DNA from: Alphaproteobacteria bacterium
Lineage (GTDB): Bacteria > Pseudomonadota > Alphaproteobacteria > Micropepsales > Micropepsaceae
Assembly (NCBI GenBank): GCA_017308375.1
Contig: JAFKEW010000069.1
Location: 1-33,274 of the forward strand
DNA length: 33,274 nucleotides
Direction: 5' to 3'
Part shown: piece after piece, positions 9,103 to 16,858 of the stretch
Numbering within the stretch: the first letter of the stretch is position 1
Layout: each line of letters starts with the position of its first letter
Position numbers and translations under genes: made by a program
Notes under the pieces: model-generated
What the model was told of the DNA's origin: nothing
Database searches by the model: none
What the model saw: only the letters and a program-made list of their open reading frames with translations

Positions 9103-9816
9103 GTGGGGAACCTCGCCCGACGGCCTGCTCCAGCGATCGAACAGTGCTGCGAGCAACAATCCTGTGAGATACCCCCCGATATGGGCCTGCCAGGCGATCA
9201 GCCGCACTTCCACCCCGGCACCGAGGCCCGTCAGCCCGGCAAGTACATTCGCCCCGATCCAGAAGAGCGTGAAAGCAACAATCGGCCGCGAAAGAAGCGG
9301 CGCCAATTGCAGGCCCGCGCCATTCCGCCGTGTGGCCCAGAGCATGCGGATCGCGGCCCCCATAAGGCCGGAGATTGCGCCCGATGCACCGATGACCGGT
9401 GCGTCCGATCCCCAGTTGAATGCGAGATGGGCGGATGCGGCCGCAACCGCACAGAAAAAGAAAAAGATCAGAAATGAAAACGTGCCCCACGCACGCGCCA
9501 CAACAGGTCCGATTGCCAGAAGCCACAGGCAATTGATGGCGAGATGCCCCAGATCGGCATGCAGAAAGACATAGCTGATGAACGGAATGGCCTGTCCGGC
9601 CAGGGAACCCGGCGCCACCGCATGCGACGTCAGATAAGCGGCCGAATAGCGCGCGGGATAGAAGGCGTAATTGCCGATGATGCCATCCTGTAGCGAGGGC
9701 GGCGCATAATCGAGCGCGAAATAGATCAACACAAAAGTCGCAATCAGCCAGACAACCACCGAGGGAGCATGGATGGCAGGCTGACGCGGCCCCTGCGACT
9801 CACGGAGAAATGCCAT
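9094..9816 (-). CDS. Rhomboid family intramembrane serine protease
   Basis: Polytopic membrane protein of 240 residues with the full rhomboid signature. HLAIN at 91-95 supplies the oxyanion-side His and Asn, GASG puts the nucleophile Ser at 145, and AHIGG puts the catalytic His at 212. Six or so hydrophobic segments surround these. It would cleave substrates within the lipid bilayer; the substrate is unknown. It lies 14 bases downstream of the DsbA-fold isomerase gene and upstream of the DUF4389 gene, so the three are probably one transcript. The shared operon hints at an envelope role, which is inference. Confidence 0.92.
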   Translation of the reverse strand: MAFLRESQGPRQPAIHAPSVVVWLIATFVLIYFALDYAPPSLQDGIIGNYAFYPARYSAAYLTSHAVAPGSLAGQAIPFISYVFLHADLGHLAINCLWLLAIGPVVARAWGTFSFLIFFFFCAVAAASAHLAFNWGSDAPVIGASGAISGLMGAAIRMLWATRRNGAGLQLAPLLSRPIVAFTLFWIGANVLAGLTGLGAGVEVRLIAWQAHIGGYLTGLLLAALFDRWSRPSGEVPHPS

Positions 9817-9830
9817 AACGATCCAGTGCT

Positions 9831-10430
9831 TCAGCGGTTGATGGCGGCTTCGACCAGAGGCAGTCTGTCATTGCCGAAATACATGTCGGTACCGTTGATA
9901 AAAATGGTGGGGGAGCCGAACCCGCCGCGCGCAACAAGCTCCTCCGTGTTCTGTCGCAGACGATCCTTGATTTCGTCCGTCCGGCTGCGTGCCAGTATCG
10001 CGTCCGGGTTCAACCCGGCATTCCTGCAAACGACGGCAAGAACGTCCGGCTGGCTGACATCCTGAAGCGCCCCCCAATAAGCCTCAAACGCGGCCTTGGC
10101 AAAGACAGTCAGCTTTCCGCTTTCCTGCGCAGCAAGCGCATGGCGCATCATCGAAACCGCGCGCACCGGAAACACCGGCGGCTTACCGATGCGGATGCCG
10201 CAGAGCCGCGCCCAATCCTGCAAGTCTTTCTCGTAATAGGACGCCTTCCTCGGGTCGGGATTGGCGCGCCGTTCATAAACATCCTGGTTAACCGCATTGA
10301 ACACACCGCCCACGAGAATCGGCTTCCAGTCGATTTCCACGTCGGCGCGCGCGGCAATCGCAGGAATTCGCGTGAAAGCCAGATAGGTCCACGGCGACGA
10401 GCAGTCAAAAAAGAATTCCAGTGTCGTCAA
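9831..10430 (-). CDS. 2-hydroxychromene-2-carboxylate isomerase / DsbA-family protein
   Basis: Protein of 199 residues with the DsbA-like thioredoxin fold of the kappa-class glutathione transferase group. The N-terminus (LEFFFDCSSPWTYLA) places a Ser at the usual active-site position rather than a CxxC pair, which marks this as the HCCA-isomerase branch and not a disulfide oxidase. The C-terminal GGFGSPTIFINGTDMYFGNDRL is the typical cis-Pro and strand region. Proven members isomerise 2-hydroxychromene-2-carboxylate in naphthalene breakdown using glutathione. No aromatic-degradation genes are near, so a broader glutathione-dependent role is as likely. It is the first gene of the minus-strand run. 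Confidence 0.85.
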   Translation of the reverse strand: MTTLEFFFDCSSPWTYLAFTRIPAIAARADVEIDWKPILVGGVFNAVNQDVYERRANPDPRKASYYEKDLQDWARLCGIRIGKPPVFPVRAVSMMRHALAAQESGKLTVFAKAAFEAYWGALQDVSQPDVLAVVCRNAGLNPDAILARSRTDEIKDRLRQNTEELVARGGFGSPTIFINGTDMYFGNDRLPLVEAAINR

Positions 10431-10513
10431 GTTTCACCTTCCCGCCCGGATACAACGCTATCGCCGACTGTCCGACTTTGAAACAAAACCGGCCCCAAAA
10501 CGAGTAAAAAAGC

Positions 10514-10529
10514 TGGCATGCAGGTTGCT
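10514..10529 (+). promoter_or_regulatory. Sigma-54-type (-24/-12) promoter
   Basis: The sequence TGGCATGCAGGTTGCT matches the RpoN consensus TGGCACG-N4-TTGCW at 11 of 12 fixed positions. The invariant GG (10515-10516) and GC (10527-10528) are exactly 10 bases apart. Transcription would begin near 10540. A weak dyad (GATA/TATC, about 10447-10462) lies roughly 85 bases upstream, where an enhancer-binding protein would sit. The promoter call is inference from the motif. Confidence 0.55.
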
Positions 10530-10539
10530 TCGGTCAAGG

Positions 10540-10745
10540 AAGCAATATCGGGCCTGTGCGGTCAACGCATTCATCCGCAGTCCCACCACCGATACCGACA
10601 CCGGAAGCACGACGAGTGGCATGAACATATCCTGGACCTCAGTGGGCAATGACACCCTGATAACCCACGACTGATCCGCGCAGACATCTTTCAAGCAATT
10701 GAGAGATGTCGATTGAGGGAGGGCGAACGCCCTCCCTCTTTTTTT
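10540..10745 (+). ncRNA. Candidate small RNA or attenuated leader of the OPT transporter gene
   Basis: The interval runs from the predicted sigma-54 start to a strong terminator, about 205 nt. It contains an inverted repeat CAGTGGG (about 10640-10646) paired with CCCACgacTG, then a perfect 12-bp stem (10683-10694 with 10699-10710) closed by a GCAA tetraloop, then the terminator hairpin. A short frame from ATG 10621 to TGA 10674 encodes 17 residues (MNISWTSVGNDTLITHD). The same frame is open and Thr-rich upstream but has no clear start codon and no clear Shine-Dalgarno. It could be a trans-acting sRNA, a small-protein mRNA, or a leader whose termination controls the OPT gene 73 bases downstream. 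The family is not recognised. Confidence 0.45.
10715..10745 (+). terminator. Strong Rho-independent terminator
   Basis: A perfect 10-bp GC-rich stem (10715-10724 with 10729-10738, loop GAAC) is followed by seven T at 10739-10745. It lies upstream of the OPT gene on the same strand, so it either ends a separate small transcript or acts as an attenuator. Confidence 0.9.
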
Positions 10746-10817
10746 GGCCGCCCGGACGTGGCGATGCTTGCCGGATTATGACAATCTGGCCGCGCCTCAT
10801 TCCCACGAGCAATTCCC

Positions 10818-12782
10818 TTGAAAAAGCCGGAGACGCGCATCGCCGAACTGAGCATTCGCGGCCTGTTGCTGGGCGTGGCGATCACGCTGATCTTTACCGC
10901 CGCCAATGTCTATCTGGGCCTGAAAGTCGGGCTGACGTTCGCCACATCGATACCGGCCGCGGTGATCTCGATGGGGGCGCTGTCGCTGTTCCGCAACACG
11001 TCCATCCTGGAAAACAATATCGTACAAACGGTGGCGTCGGCGGCGGGCGCGCTGGCCTCGATCATCTTCGTACTCCCCGGTCTTGTCATCGTCGGCTGGT
11101 GGACGGGCATACCGTTCTGGCCCGCATTCTTCATCTGTGCCGGTGGCGGCATCATCGGCGTGATTTTCACCATTCCGCTGCGCCGGGCGATGGTGACGCA
11201 ATCGGACCTGCCCTATCCCGAAGGGGTGGCCGCGGCGCAGGTCCTGAAGGTAGGTTCGGCCGCGCGCGATGCGCAGGCGGCGACGAACGGGAGTGCCCGC
11301 CGGGGCCTGATGGCCGTGGTTTACGGCGCGGCCGCATCCCTCGCGCTTTCGATCCTGACCGCAACGCAAATCGCCGCGGCCGGAATCCAGAGCTTCGTCC
11401 GCGTGGGGCGCAACAGCGTGACCGGATTCGATTTCTCCTTTTCGCTGGCGCTTGTCGGCGCCGGACATCTGGTGGGGCTTTCCGTCGGGTTGGCGCTGCT
11501 TCTGGGCGTGCTGATCGCGTGGGGCGCTGCCGTGCCGTTTCTGGCCGCCGCCAGTGGCATTCCCGCCCACGCTGACATTGCCGATTTCGCCAACCAGATC
11601 TGGCGCACACAAGTGCGCTTCATGGGGGCGGGCGCCATTGCCGTTGCAGCGTTGTGGACCCTGGTCAAGCTGGCACGCCCGGTGGCGGCGGGCCTTGTCT
11701 CCACCATCGCGGCTTCGCGTCGCGTGGGCCGCGCACCGACCGACCGCGATATGGGACCGGTTGCGATCGCAGGCTGGGTCTTCGTCTGCCTGTGCGTGGT
11801 GGTGGCGCTGGTTCTGTATTTTGTGCGCGGCACATCGCTTGCGGGCCACGAAGGGCTTCTGAGCCTGGTGACATTGGGTTTTGTGGTGTTCGGTGGCTTT
11901 CTGGTGTCCGCCATCTGCGGCTATCTGGCCGGTCTCGTCGGCTCCACCAACAGCCCGATTTCCGGCGTCGGGATTCTGGCTGTGCTGCTTTACGCCAGCA
12001 TCCTGGCCATCGTCATTCCGCTGCATGGCGGTTCGCCAAAGACATTGATCGCATTCACGCTGTTCTCGCTTTCCATCGTGTTCGCGGCCGCCACAACCTC
12101 CAACGACAATCTGCAGGACCTGAAGACCGGGCAATTGGTCGGCGCATCGCCATGGGCGCAGCAATGGGCGTTGATCGTGGGCGTGGTGGCGGGCGCCCTC
12201 ACGATTCCACCCGTGCTTGATCTGCTGACGCGCGCCTATGGCTTTGCGGGACAGGCAGCGGGCCCGGTCTCTGCCACGGCCACGCCACTGGCCGCACCGC
12301 AGGCGGTACTGATTTCGGCACTGGCGCAAGGCGTGCTGGGTGAGAGCCTCGACTGGCACATGCTCGGCGCCGGCGCCGTGATCGGTGTTGCCATCATCGC
12401 GTTGGACGAATTTCTGGGCGCACGCAAATGGATGCGGCTGCCGCCGCTTGGCGTGTGCATCGGAATCTATCTGCCGATGGCGGCAAGCCTGCCGGTGGTG
12501 CTGGGCGCATTGATTTCTCAATGGTTCAAAATACGGGCGCGAAAGGCGGCAGACCCGGAAACCACGGAGCAATATGGTGTCCTGGTCGCCTCCGGCCTGA
12601 TTGTCGGCGAAAGCCTGTTCGGAGTGGCGCTCGCCGGGCTGATCGTGGCGAGCGGCAAGGAAGCACCCCTGGCATTGGTGGGCGGAAATTTCCTGTTCGC
12701 GCCACTGATCGGGATCGCCGTGTTCGCGGCGCTGATCGTAGTTCTGTACCGGAAAATGCTAAGACTACGCGTGCTCGCGTGA
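10818..12782 (+). CDS. OPT family oligopeptide transporter
   Basis: Integral membrane transporter of 654 residues with about 14-16 hydrophobic segments. The N-terminus (RGLLLGVAITLIFTAANVYL then GLKVGLTFATSIPAA) and the internal SNDNLQDLKTGQLVGASP are hallmarks of bacterial OPT proteins. The family moves small peptides, glutathione conjugates or metal chelates with protons; the bacterial branch is poorly characterised. The only start codon in frame is TTG at 10818, because the frame is closed by a TGA at 10779-10781, and the Shine-Dalgarno is weak. Initiation is therefore probably poor or regulated. Its last 18 bases overlap the converging CoA-ester lyase gene. The upstream terminator at 10715-10745 suggests conditional expression. 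Confidence 0.9.
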   Translation: MKKPETRIAELSIRGLLLGVAITLIFTAANVYLGLKVGLTFATSIPAAVISMGALSLFRNTSILENNIVQTVASAAGALASIIFVLPGLVIVGWWTGIPFWPAFFICAGGGIIGVIFTIPLRRAMVTQSDLPYPEGVAAAQVLKVGSAARDAQAATNGSARRGLMAVVYGAAASLALSILTATQIAAAGIQSFVRVGRNSVTGFDFSFSLALVGAGHLVGLSVGLALLLGVLIAWGAAVPFLAAASGIPAHADIADFANQIWRTQVRFMGAGAIAVAALWTLVKLARPVAAGLVSTIAASRRVGRAPTDRDMGPVAIAGWVFVCLCVVVALVLYFVRGTSLAGHEGLLSLVTLGFVVFGGFLVSAICGYLAGLVGSTNSPISGVGILAVLLYASILAIVIPLHGGSPKTLIAFTLFSLSIVFAAATTSNDNLQDLKTGQLVGASPWAQQWALIVGVVAGALTIPPVLDLLTRAYGFAGQAAGPVSATATPLAAPQAVLISALAQGVLGESLDWHMLGAGAVIGVAIIALDEFLGARKWMRLPPLGVCIGIYLPMAASLPVVLGALISQWFKIRARKAADPETTEQYGVLVASGLIVGESLFGVALAGLIVASGKEAPLALVGGNFLFAPLIGIAVFAALIVVLYRKMLRLRVLA

Positions 12783-13643
12783 ACGGATCGCCCGATCGAG
12801 GGCGAGCACCTTTTCCGCCTGGGTCAGATGCGGACGGTCGAGCATCTTGCCGTCGAGTTGGGCCACACCGGCCCCGCCGGTGAAGGCGGCAACCACACGA
12901 CGGGCATAAGCGACATCATCATCCGACGGGGTGAAAGCAGCGTTGATGATTTCCACCTGATCGGGATGGATCGCCAGCATGCCGGAAAAGCCTTCGCGCT
13001 GGGCCGCGCGGGCCACCCGCGCCAGCCCATCGCGATCGCGAAAATCGGCATGAAGGGTTTCGATCGCGGCGACACCGGCCGCCTTCGCCGCCAGCAATAC
13101 CTGCGCGCGCACCATCTGATGAATGAAAAGGAAGGCGCCGGTTTCATCGCGATTGGTGGCGGCACCAAGGGCCGCGGCAAGATCTTCGGCACCCCAGCTC
13201 AACGCCGCAAGACGGGGCGGCGGGGAGCGCCAGGCCGGCAAGGACAGCACCGCCGTTGGCGTTTCGGTTGCCACGGGCAGCAGACGGGTTGAACCGATCG
13301 GTAAACCCGCTTCGGTTTCGAGCGCGATCAGATGGGCATCGAGAATATGCAAAGCCTCAGGCCCGTCAGGCTTCGGCACGACGAGCCCGGCAGGCGCACC
13401 GGCGACCACTGCCGCCATATCCGCCACGAAATCGGCGGAACCGACCGGATTGATCCGCACCCATAGCTTCGCTGATACGCCTGCTTGCAGATATTCACGG
13501 GCAAGACCGCGGGCGCGAACGCGATTTTCAGGCGCCACGGAATCCTCCAGATCGAGGATCAGTGCATCGGCCGGCGAGGTTTTCGTTTTCGCGAGTTTTT
13601 TTTCGCTGTCGGCCGGCACGAACAGAAAAGAGCGCGGGATCAT
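12765..13643 (-). CDS. HpcH/HpaI aldolase / CoA-ester lyase (citrate lyase beta-like)
   Basis: TIM-barrel lyase of 292 residues in the CitE / malyl-CoA lyase superfamily. The N-terminal [14 protein letters not shown] and the metal-site strand [14 protein letters not shown] are diagnostic, and [11 protein letters not shown] is a further family motif. Members cleave or form (3S)-malyl-CoA, beta-methylmalyl-CoA or citramalyl-CoA with divalent metal. The ATG at 13643 overlaps the TGA of the MaoC gene (ATGA), and a longer frame to 13685 is not needed. Pairing with a MaoC hydratase suggests a hydration and cleavage sequence on a dicarboxylic enoyl-CoA such as mesaconyl-CoA; that is inference. Confidence 0.9.
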   Translation of the reverse strand: MIPRSFLFVPADSEKKLAKTKTSPADALILDLEDSVAPENRVRARGLAREYLQAGVSAKLWVRINPVGSADFVADMAAVVAGAPAGLVVPKPDGPEALHILDAHLIALETEAGLPIGSTRLLPVATETPTAVLSLPAWRSPPPRLAALSWGAEDLAAALGAATNRDETGAFLFIHQMVRAQVLLAAKAAGVAAIETLHADFRDRDGLARVARAAQREGFSGMLAIHPDQVEIINAAFTPSDDDVAYARRVVAAFTGGAGVAQLDGKMLDRPHLTQAEKVLALDRAIRSREHA

Positions 13644-14098
13644 GCCGTGGCAGTCTTCTTCAGCATCAGGGCGGAGCGTTTGCACACCGCCACCATCTCG
13701 CCCCGCTGGTTGAAGGCGCGATGGGCGAACAGCACGATGCCATTGGCGGGGCGGGAGCGGGATTCGCGCAATTCCAGCACCTCGGTCTCCACCCGCAAGG
13801 TATCGCCATGAAAGACCGGCTTCGGGAACCGCACCTCGTCCATGCCGAGATTGGCGACGGTGGTGCCGAGGGTGGTTTCGCCCACCGAAATCCCGATCAT
13901 CAACCCGAGGGTGAAAAGCGAATTGACGATGCGGGCGCCGAACTCGGTCTTCTTGCCATACTCCTCATCCAGATGGAGCTGGGCCGGATTGTGGGTCATC
14001 GCAGTGAAGAAGACGTTGTCGGCTTCCGTCACCGTGCGCCGGATCGGGTGCTGGAAAATCTGGCCGACAAAGAATTCCTCGTAATAAAGCCCGGCCAT
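13640..14098 (-). CDS. MaoC-family hot-dog dehydratase
   Basis: Single hot-dog domain protein of 152 residues. The hydratase-like segment reads [13 protein letters not shown]: the His-Asn-Pro and second His match R-specific enoyl-CoA hydratases, but the usual Asp before NP is replaced by His. This form is seen in mesaconyl- or itaconyl-CoA hydratase-like proteins. [19 protein letters not shown], just after mid-protein, is typical of the fold. GTG (14101) and ATG (14098) are adjacent starts; AGGGA upstream is better spaced for the ATG. It is translationally coupled to the CoA-ester lyase gene. Its likely substrate is a branched or dicarboxylic enoyl-CoA. Confidence 0.87.
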   Translation of the reverse strand: MAGLYYEEFFVGQIFQHPIRRTVTEADNVFFTAMTHNPAQLHLDEEYGKKTEFGARIVNSLFTLGLMIGISVGETTLGTTVANLGMDEVRFPKPVFHGDTLRVETEVLELRESRSRPANGIVLFAHRAFNQRGEMVAVCKRSALMLKKTATA

Positions 14099-14243
14099 CA
14101 CACGTCCCTACCCGCTATTCGTTTTCAAAATTTGGCCTCCCCCCTCCCTCCCCCTTTCGGTGCGGACACCGAGGAGAACGGAGACGGGAGCGAAACGAGA
14201 TTACACCGGAGCAGCCGGGTGATGGATAGCGCGGGCAGACATC
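14099..14243. other. Short spacer with pyrimidine tract and small hairpin
   Basis: The 145 bases between the carbonic anhydrase and MaoC genes hold a C/T-rich tract (about 14132-14158) and a 6-bp hairpin (TCGGTG-CGGA-CACCGA). There is no T-run, so it is not a clear terminator. A promoter for the MaoC and lyase pair may lie here. Confidence 0.3.
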
Positions 14244-14858
14244 TCAATCGACCGTGACAAAGCTACCACTCTTGCGGTCCAGCAATTCGAGCTTGCCGTC
14301 GGCGATGCCGAAGCGCCCGCCATCCAGTTGCAGCTTGCCCGCGCGGACCCGTTCCGCCACGAACGGAAATGTCATCAGCCGTTCGAGAGAGAGGCGGACG
14401 CAATCGCGTTCCATCGCCACATGATGGGCGGCATGGTCGGCGATGTGGGCGGAATGGGTGGCAGCGGGTGCCAGAAGCTCAATCCAGCGGCCGAGAAACG
14501 GCACGCTTTCCGCAATCGAATTGTCGAGCGCGGCCGCGACGCCGCCGCATTGGGCATGGCCCATGACCAGAATGTTGCGCACATTGAGGCTGAGCACGGC
14601 GAAGGCGATGGCCGCGCTGGTGCCGTGGTGGGTATCATCGGTCTCGTAAGGCGGCACAACCGCCGCGACGTTGCGGATGACAAACAATTCGCCCGGATGG
14701 GCGTTGAAGATGGTGGCGGGATCGGAGCGTGAATCGCTGCAGGCGATCACCAGATATTCCGGCTTCTGCCCGTTATGCGCGAGATCGGTGTAACGCTCCC
14801 GTTCCTCAGGCCAGCGCCTGCTGCGAAATTCCCGATAACCTTTGATCAGATGGTCCAT
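14244..14858 (-). CDS. Beta-class carbonic anhydrase
   Basis: Zinc enzyme of 204 residues interconverting CO2 and bicarbonate. The zinc ligands Cys40 (in CSDSR, with the Asp42-Arg44 dyad), His101 and Cys104 (in HAQCGG) are all present. A longer open frame reaches 15005, but the ATG at 14858 opens on the conserved MDHLIKGYREFR and gives the standard length. It sits in a minus-strand run between a GNAT gene and the MaoC and lyase pair, close to a CO2-releasing or CO2-fixing oxidoreductase operon. That placement may reflect a need for CO2/bicarbonate balance, which is inference. Confidence 0.95.
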   Translation of the reverse strand: MDHLIKGYREFRSRRWPEERERYTDLAHNGQKPEYLVIACSDSRSDPATIFNAHPGELFVIRNVAAVVPPYETDDTHHGTSAAIAFAVLSLNVRNILVMGHAQCGGVAAALDNSIAESVPFLGRWIELLAPAATHSAHIADHAAHHVAMERDCVRLSLERLMTFPFVAERVRAGKLQLDGGRFGIADGKLELLDRKSGSFVTVD

Positions 14859-14904
14859 GGCAATATTCCCGTGGCCTGCAGGGCCGCGGCGCGAAGACAG
14901 GCGA

Positions 14905-15429
14905 TTAGAGAGGGCGGTCAAGCAGCAGAAGCGGGCGCGCGCCGGACTGTGACTGGGCGCATAGCGCAAAACCGCATTTCCGTGCAACCCGGAGCGATGC
15001 CGCATTGTCTGGCTGGATCACGGCAACCGCGCGCACCGGGCCGAAATAGTCACGGCCCCATGAAAGCGCGGCCTTGACCGCCTCTGTCGCGTAACCCTTG
15101 CCCATCGCAGGCGGCGCCAGAGCCCAGCCGATTTCAGGAACATCGCACAGCGGATCATCCGGTAACCGGGCGCGCGCGATGAACCCCGCCTCGCCCAGCA
15201 AGGCGCCATCGGTTTTTTCCGTGATGGCCCAGGAGCCATAGCCCATCAGGTTCCAGTGCCCCGGAAAACGCTGGAACTTGTTCCACGCGTCTTCCCGCGT
15301 CAGCGGTTTTCCTTCGCCGATGAAACGGACGACCGCAGGATCGCCCCACATCGCAGCCACGAATCCGAAATCGGACAAGCGATGCCCGCGCAGAATGAGG
15401 CGCGGTGTTTCGAGCGTGGGAACGGGCAT
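14905..15429 (-). CDS. GNAT family N-acetyltransferase (RimJ/RimL-like)
   Basis: Single-domain acetyltransferase of 174 residues. The N-terminal LETPRLILRGHRLSDF and the acetyl-CoA loop GKGYATEAVKAAL, followed by QPDNAASLRVARKCGF, match the RimJ/RimL-like branch, which acetylates protein N-termini or small amines. The substrate cannot be deduced. It begins only 6 bases after the acyl-CoA dehydrogenase stop codon and probably shares its transcript. Confidence 0.9.
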   Translation of the reverse strand: MPVPTLETPRLILRGHRLSDFGFVAAMWGDPAVVRFIGEGKPLTREDAWNKFQRFPGHWNLMGYGSWAITEKTDGALLGEAGFIARARLPDDPLCDVPEIGWALAPPAMGKGYATEAVKAALSWGRDYFGPVRAVAVIQPDNAASLRVARKCGFALCAQSQSGARPLLLLDRPL

Positions 15430-15435
15430 CGGGCC

Positions 15436-16602
15436 TCAATAGGATTTCGGCAGACCGAGTACATTTTCTGCGATGAAGGACAGGATGAGCTGTTCCGTGA
15501 CCGGCGCGATGCGCGGCAGCATGGATTCCCGGAACAGGCGTTCCACCTGATATTCGCGCGCGTAACCCATGCCGCCATGGGTCATCACGCTGCGGGTGGT
15601 GGCATCGAAGGCCGCGCGCGCGGAGAGAAATTTTGCGGCATTGGCTTCGGCCCCGCAAGGCTGCCCGGAATCGTAAAGCGAGGCCGCGCGCAGGCACATC
15701 CACCACGCGCTTTCGAGATAGGCCCAGCTTTCCGCCAGCGGATGCTGGATGCCCTGGTTCTGGCCGATGGGGCGGCCGAACACCACCCGTTCGCGGGCAT
15801 AATTCGCCGCCCGGAACAGGGCATCGCGGCCAAGGCCCACAGCCTCCGCCCCGATCAGGATGCGTTCGGGGTTCAGGCTGTCGAGCAGATAGCGGAAACC
15901 CTTCCCCTCCTCCCCGATGCGGTCTTCGTCCGGCACCGGCAGGTCGTCGATGAAGACGGCGTTGGAATCGACCGCGGCGCGGCCCATTTTCGGGATGCGC
16001 CGCACTTCCACGCGGGCACGGTCGAGATCGGTATAAAACAGGGTCATGCCGTCGGTCGGGCGCTTGCACTCCGCCTTTGGCGTGGTGCGGGTAAGGAGCA
16101 GGATCTTGTCCGCCTCCTGCGCCGTGGTGGTCCAGATCTTGCGGCCGCGGATGACATATCCATCATTGCTGCGGCGGGCGAAGGTCTCGATCGAGGTGGT
16201 GTCGAGGCCGGCATTGGGCTCCGTCACCCCGAAACAGGCCTTCTGTTCGCCCCTGATCAGGGGCGGCAGGAAGCGCGCCTTCTGTTCCGCCGTGCCGTGC
16301 ACGACGATGGCGTGCGGTCCGAAAATATTGAGGTGAATGGCGGACGCCGCGGCATAGCCCCCGCCGCCCCGGCCCACCGCCTGCATCATAATGGCGGCTT
16401 CGGTGACGCCGAGGCCGGAACCGCCATGTTCAGGCGGCATGGCGATGCCGAGCCAGCCGCCGTCGGCCATGGCCCGATGGAACTCCACCGGGAAGCGGGC
16501 TTCCTCATCGCAGGCGGCCCAGTAAGCGTCCGGGAAACCAGCGCAGATGCGGCTGACATTTTCCTCAATTGCGCGTTGCTGCTCTGTCAGCACCAGTTCC
16601 AT
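15436..16602 (-). CDS. Acyl-CoA dehydrogenase
   Basis: FAD flavoenzyme of 388 residues with the standard domain order: N-terminal helices (LTEQQRAIEENVSRICAGF), the middle beta domain with the FAD/substrate motif CFGVTEPNAGLDTTS, and the C-terminal helical domain with THGGMGYAREYQVERLFRE. It oxidises an acyl-CoA to the 2,3-enoyl-CoA and passes electrons to ETF. The ATG at 16602 has GAGG 7-10 bases upstream; an ATG five codons earlier (16617) is weaker. It is first in the minus-strand acyl-CoA block and divergent from the oxidoreductase operon. Chain-length or branch specificity is not evident. Confidence 0.93.
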   Translation of the reverse strand: MELVLTEQQRAIEENVSRICAGFPDAYWAACDEEARFPVEFHRAMADGGWLGIAMPPEHGGSGLGVTEAAIMMQAVGRGGGGYAAASAIHLNIFGPHAIVVHGTAEQKARFLPPLIRGEQKACFGVTEPNAGLDTTSIETFARRSNDGYVIRGRKIWTTTAQEADKILLLTRTTPKAECKRPTDGMTLFYTDLDRARVEVRRIPKMGRAAVDSNAVFIDDLPVPDEDRIGEEGKGFRYLLDSLNPERILIGAEAVGLGRDALFRAANYARERVVFGRPIGQNQGIQHPLAESWAYLESAWWMCLRAASLYDSGQPCGAEANAAKFLSARAAFDATTRSVMTHGGMGYAREYQVERLFRESMLPRIAPVTEQLILSFIAENVLGLPKSY

Positions 16603-16858
16603 GATCAGCCTCGCCATCCCGCCAGATAAAACGAAAAATTAATGTGGAATATGCCGGGTTAAGACAGCCGGGTTAAGACGGCGATGATACAGCCAATGCT
16701 GTGTTGCGCGGCAAGCCGGGAGAGCTAAGATGGAAAATCTTGGGGGCGTGGAGCCAGCCAGGCGGTTGCCGGATGACCGGCGCCGCGGCAAAAGTGCGGA
16801 ATGACAGGCAGGACAGCTTGCGATTGCCGAATACCGCTATGGAGATTCACAAAGTCCG
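16603..16858. promoter_or_regulatory. Divergent promoter region with a 14-base tandem repeat
   Basis: The spacer between the acyl-CoA dehydrogenase gene and the oxidoreductase operon contains GCCGGGTTAAGACA (16653-16666) directly followed by GCCGGGTTAAGACG (16667-16680), 13 of 14 bases identical. Tandem units of this kind in a divergent promoter are candidate regulator sites. The first unit is also part of the dispersed motif shared with 9074-9102. No clear -35/-10 pair was found. Confidence 0.4.
16640..16667 (+). repeat. Dispersed 28-base motif, copy 2
   Basis: The stretch TAATGTGGAATATGCCGG continuing through AAGACAG matches the motif at 9074-9102. Here it lies in the divergent promoter region and overlaps the first 14-base tandem unit. 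Confidence 0.4.

Noticed and set aside
10458..10694. Minus-strand frame of 78 residues before the OPT gene
   Set aside because: No family resemblance and no Shine-Dalgarno. The plus-strand hairpins and terminator explain the region better.
10797..12572. Long open frame on minus opposite the OPT transporter
   Set aside because: It is composed of low-complexity His/Arg/Gln-rich sequence. The OPT motifs on plus decide the strand.
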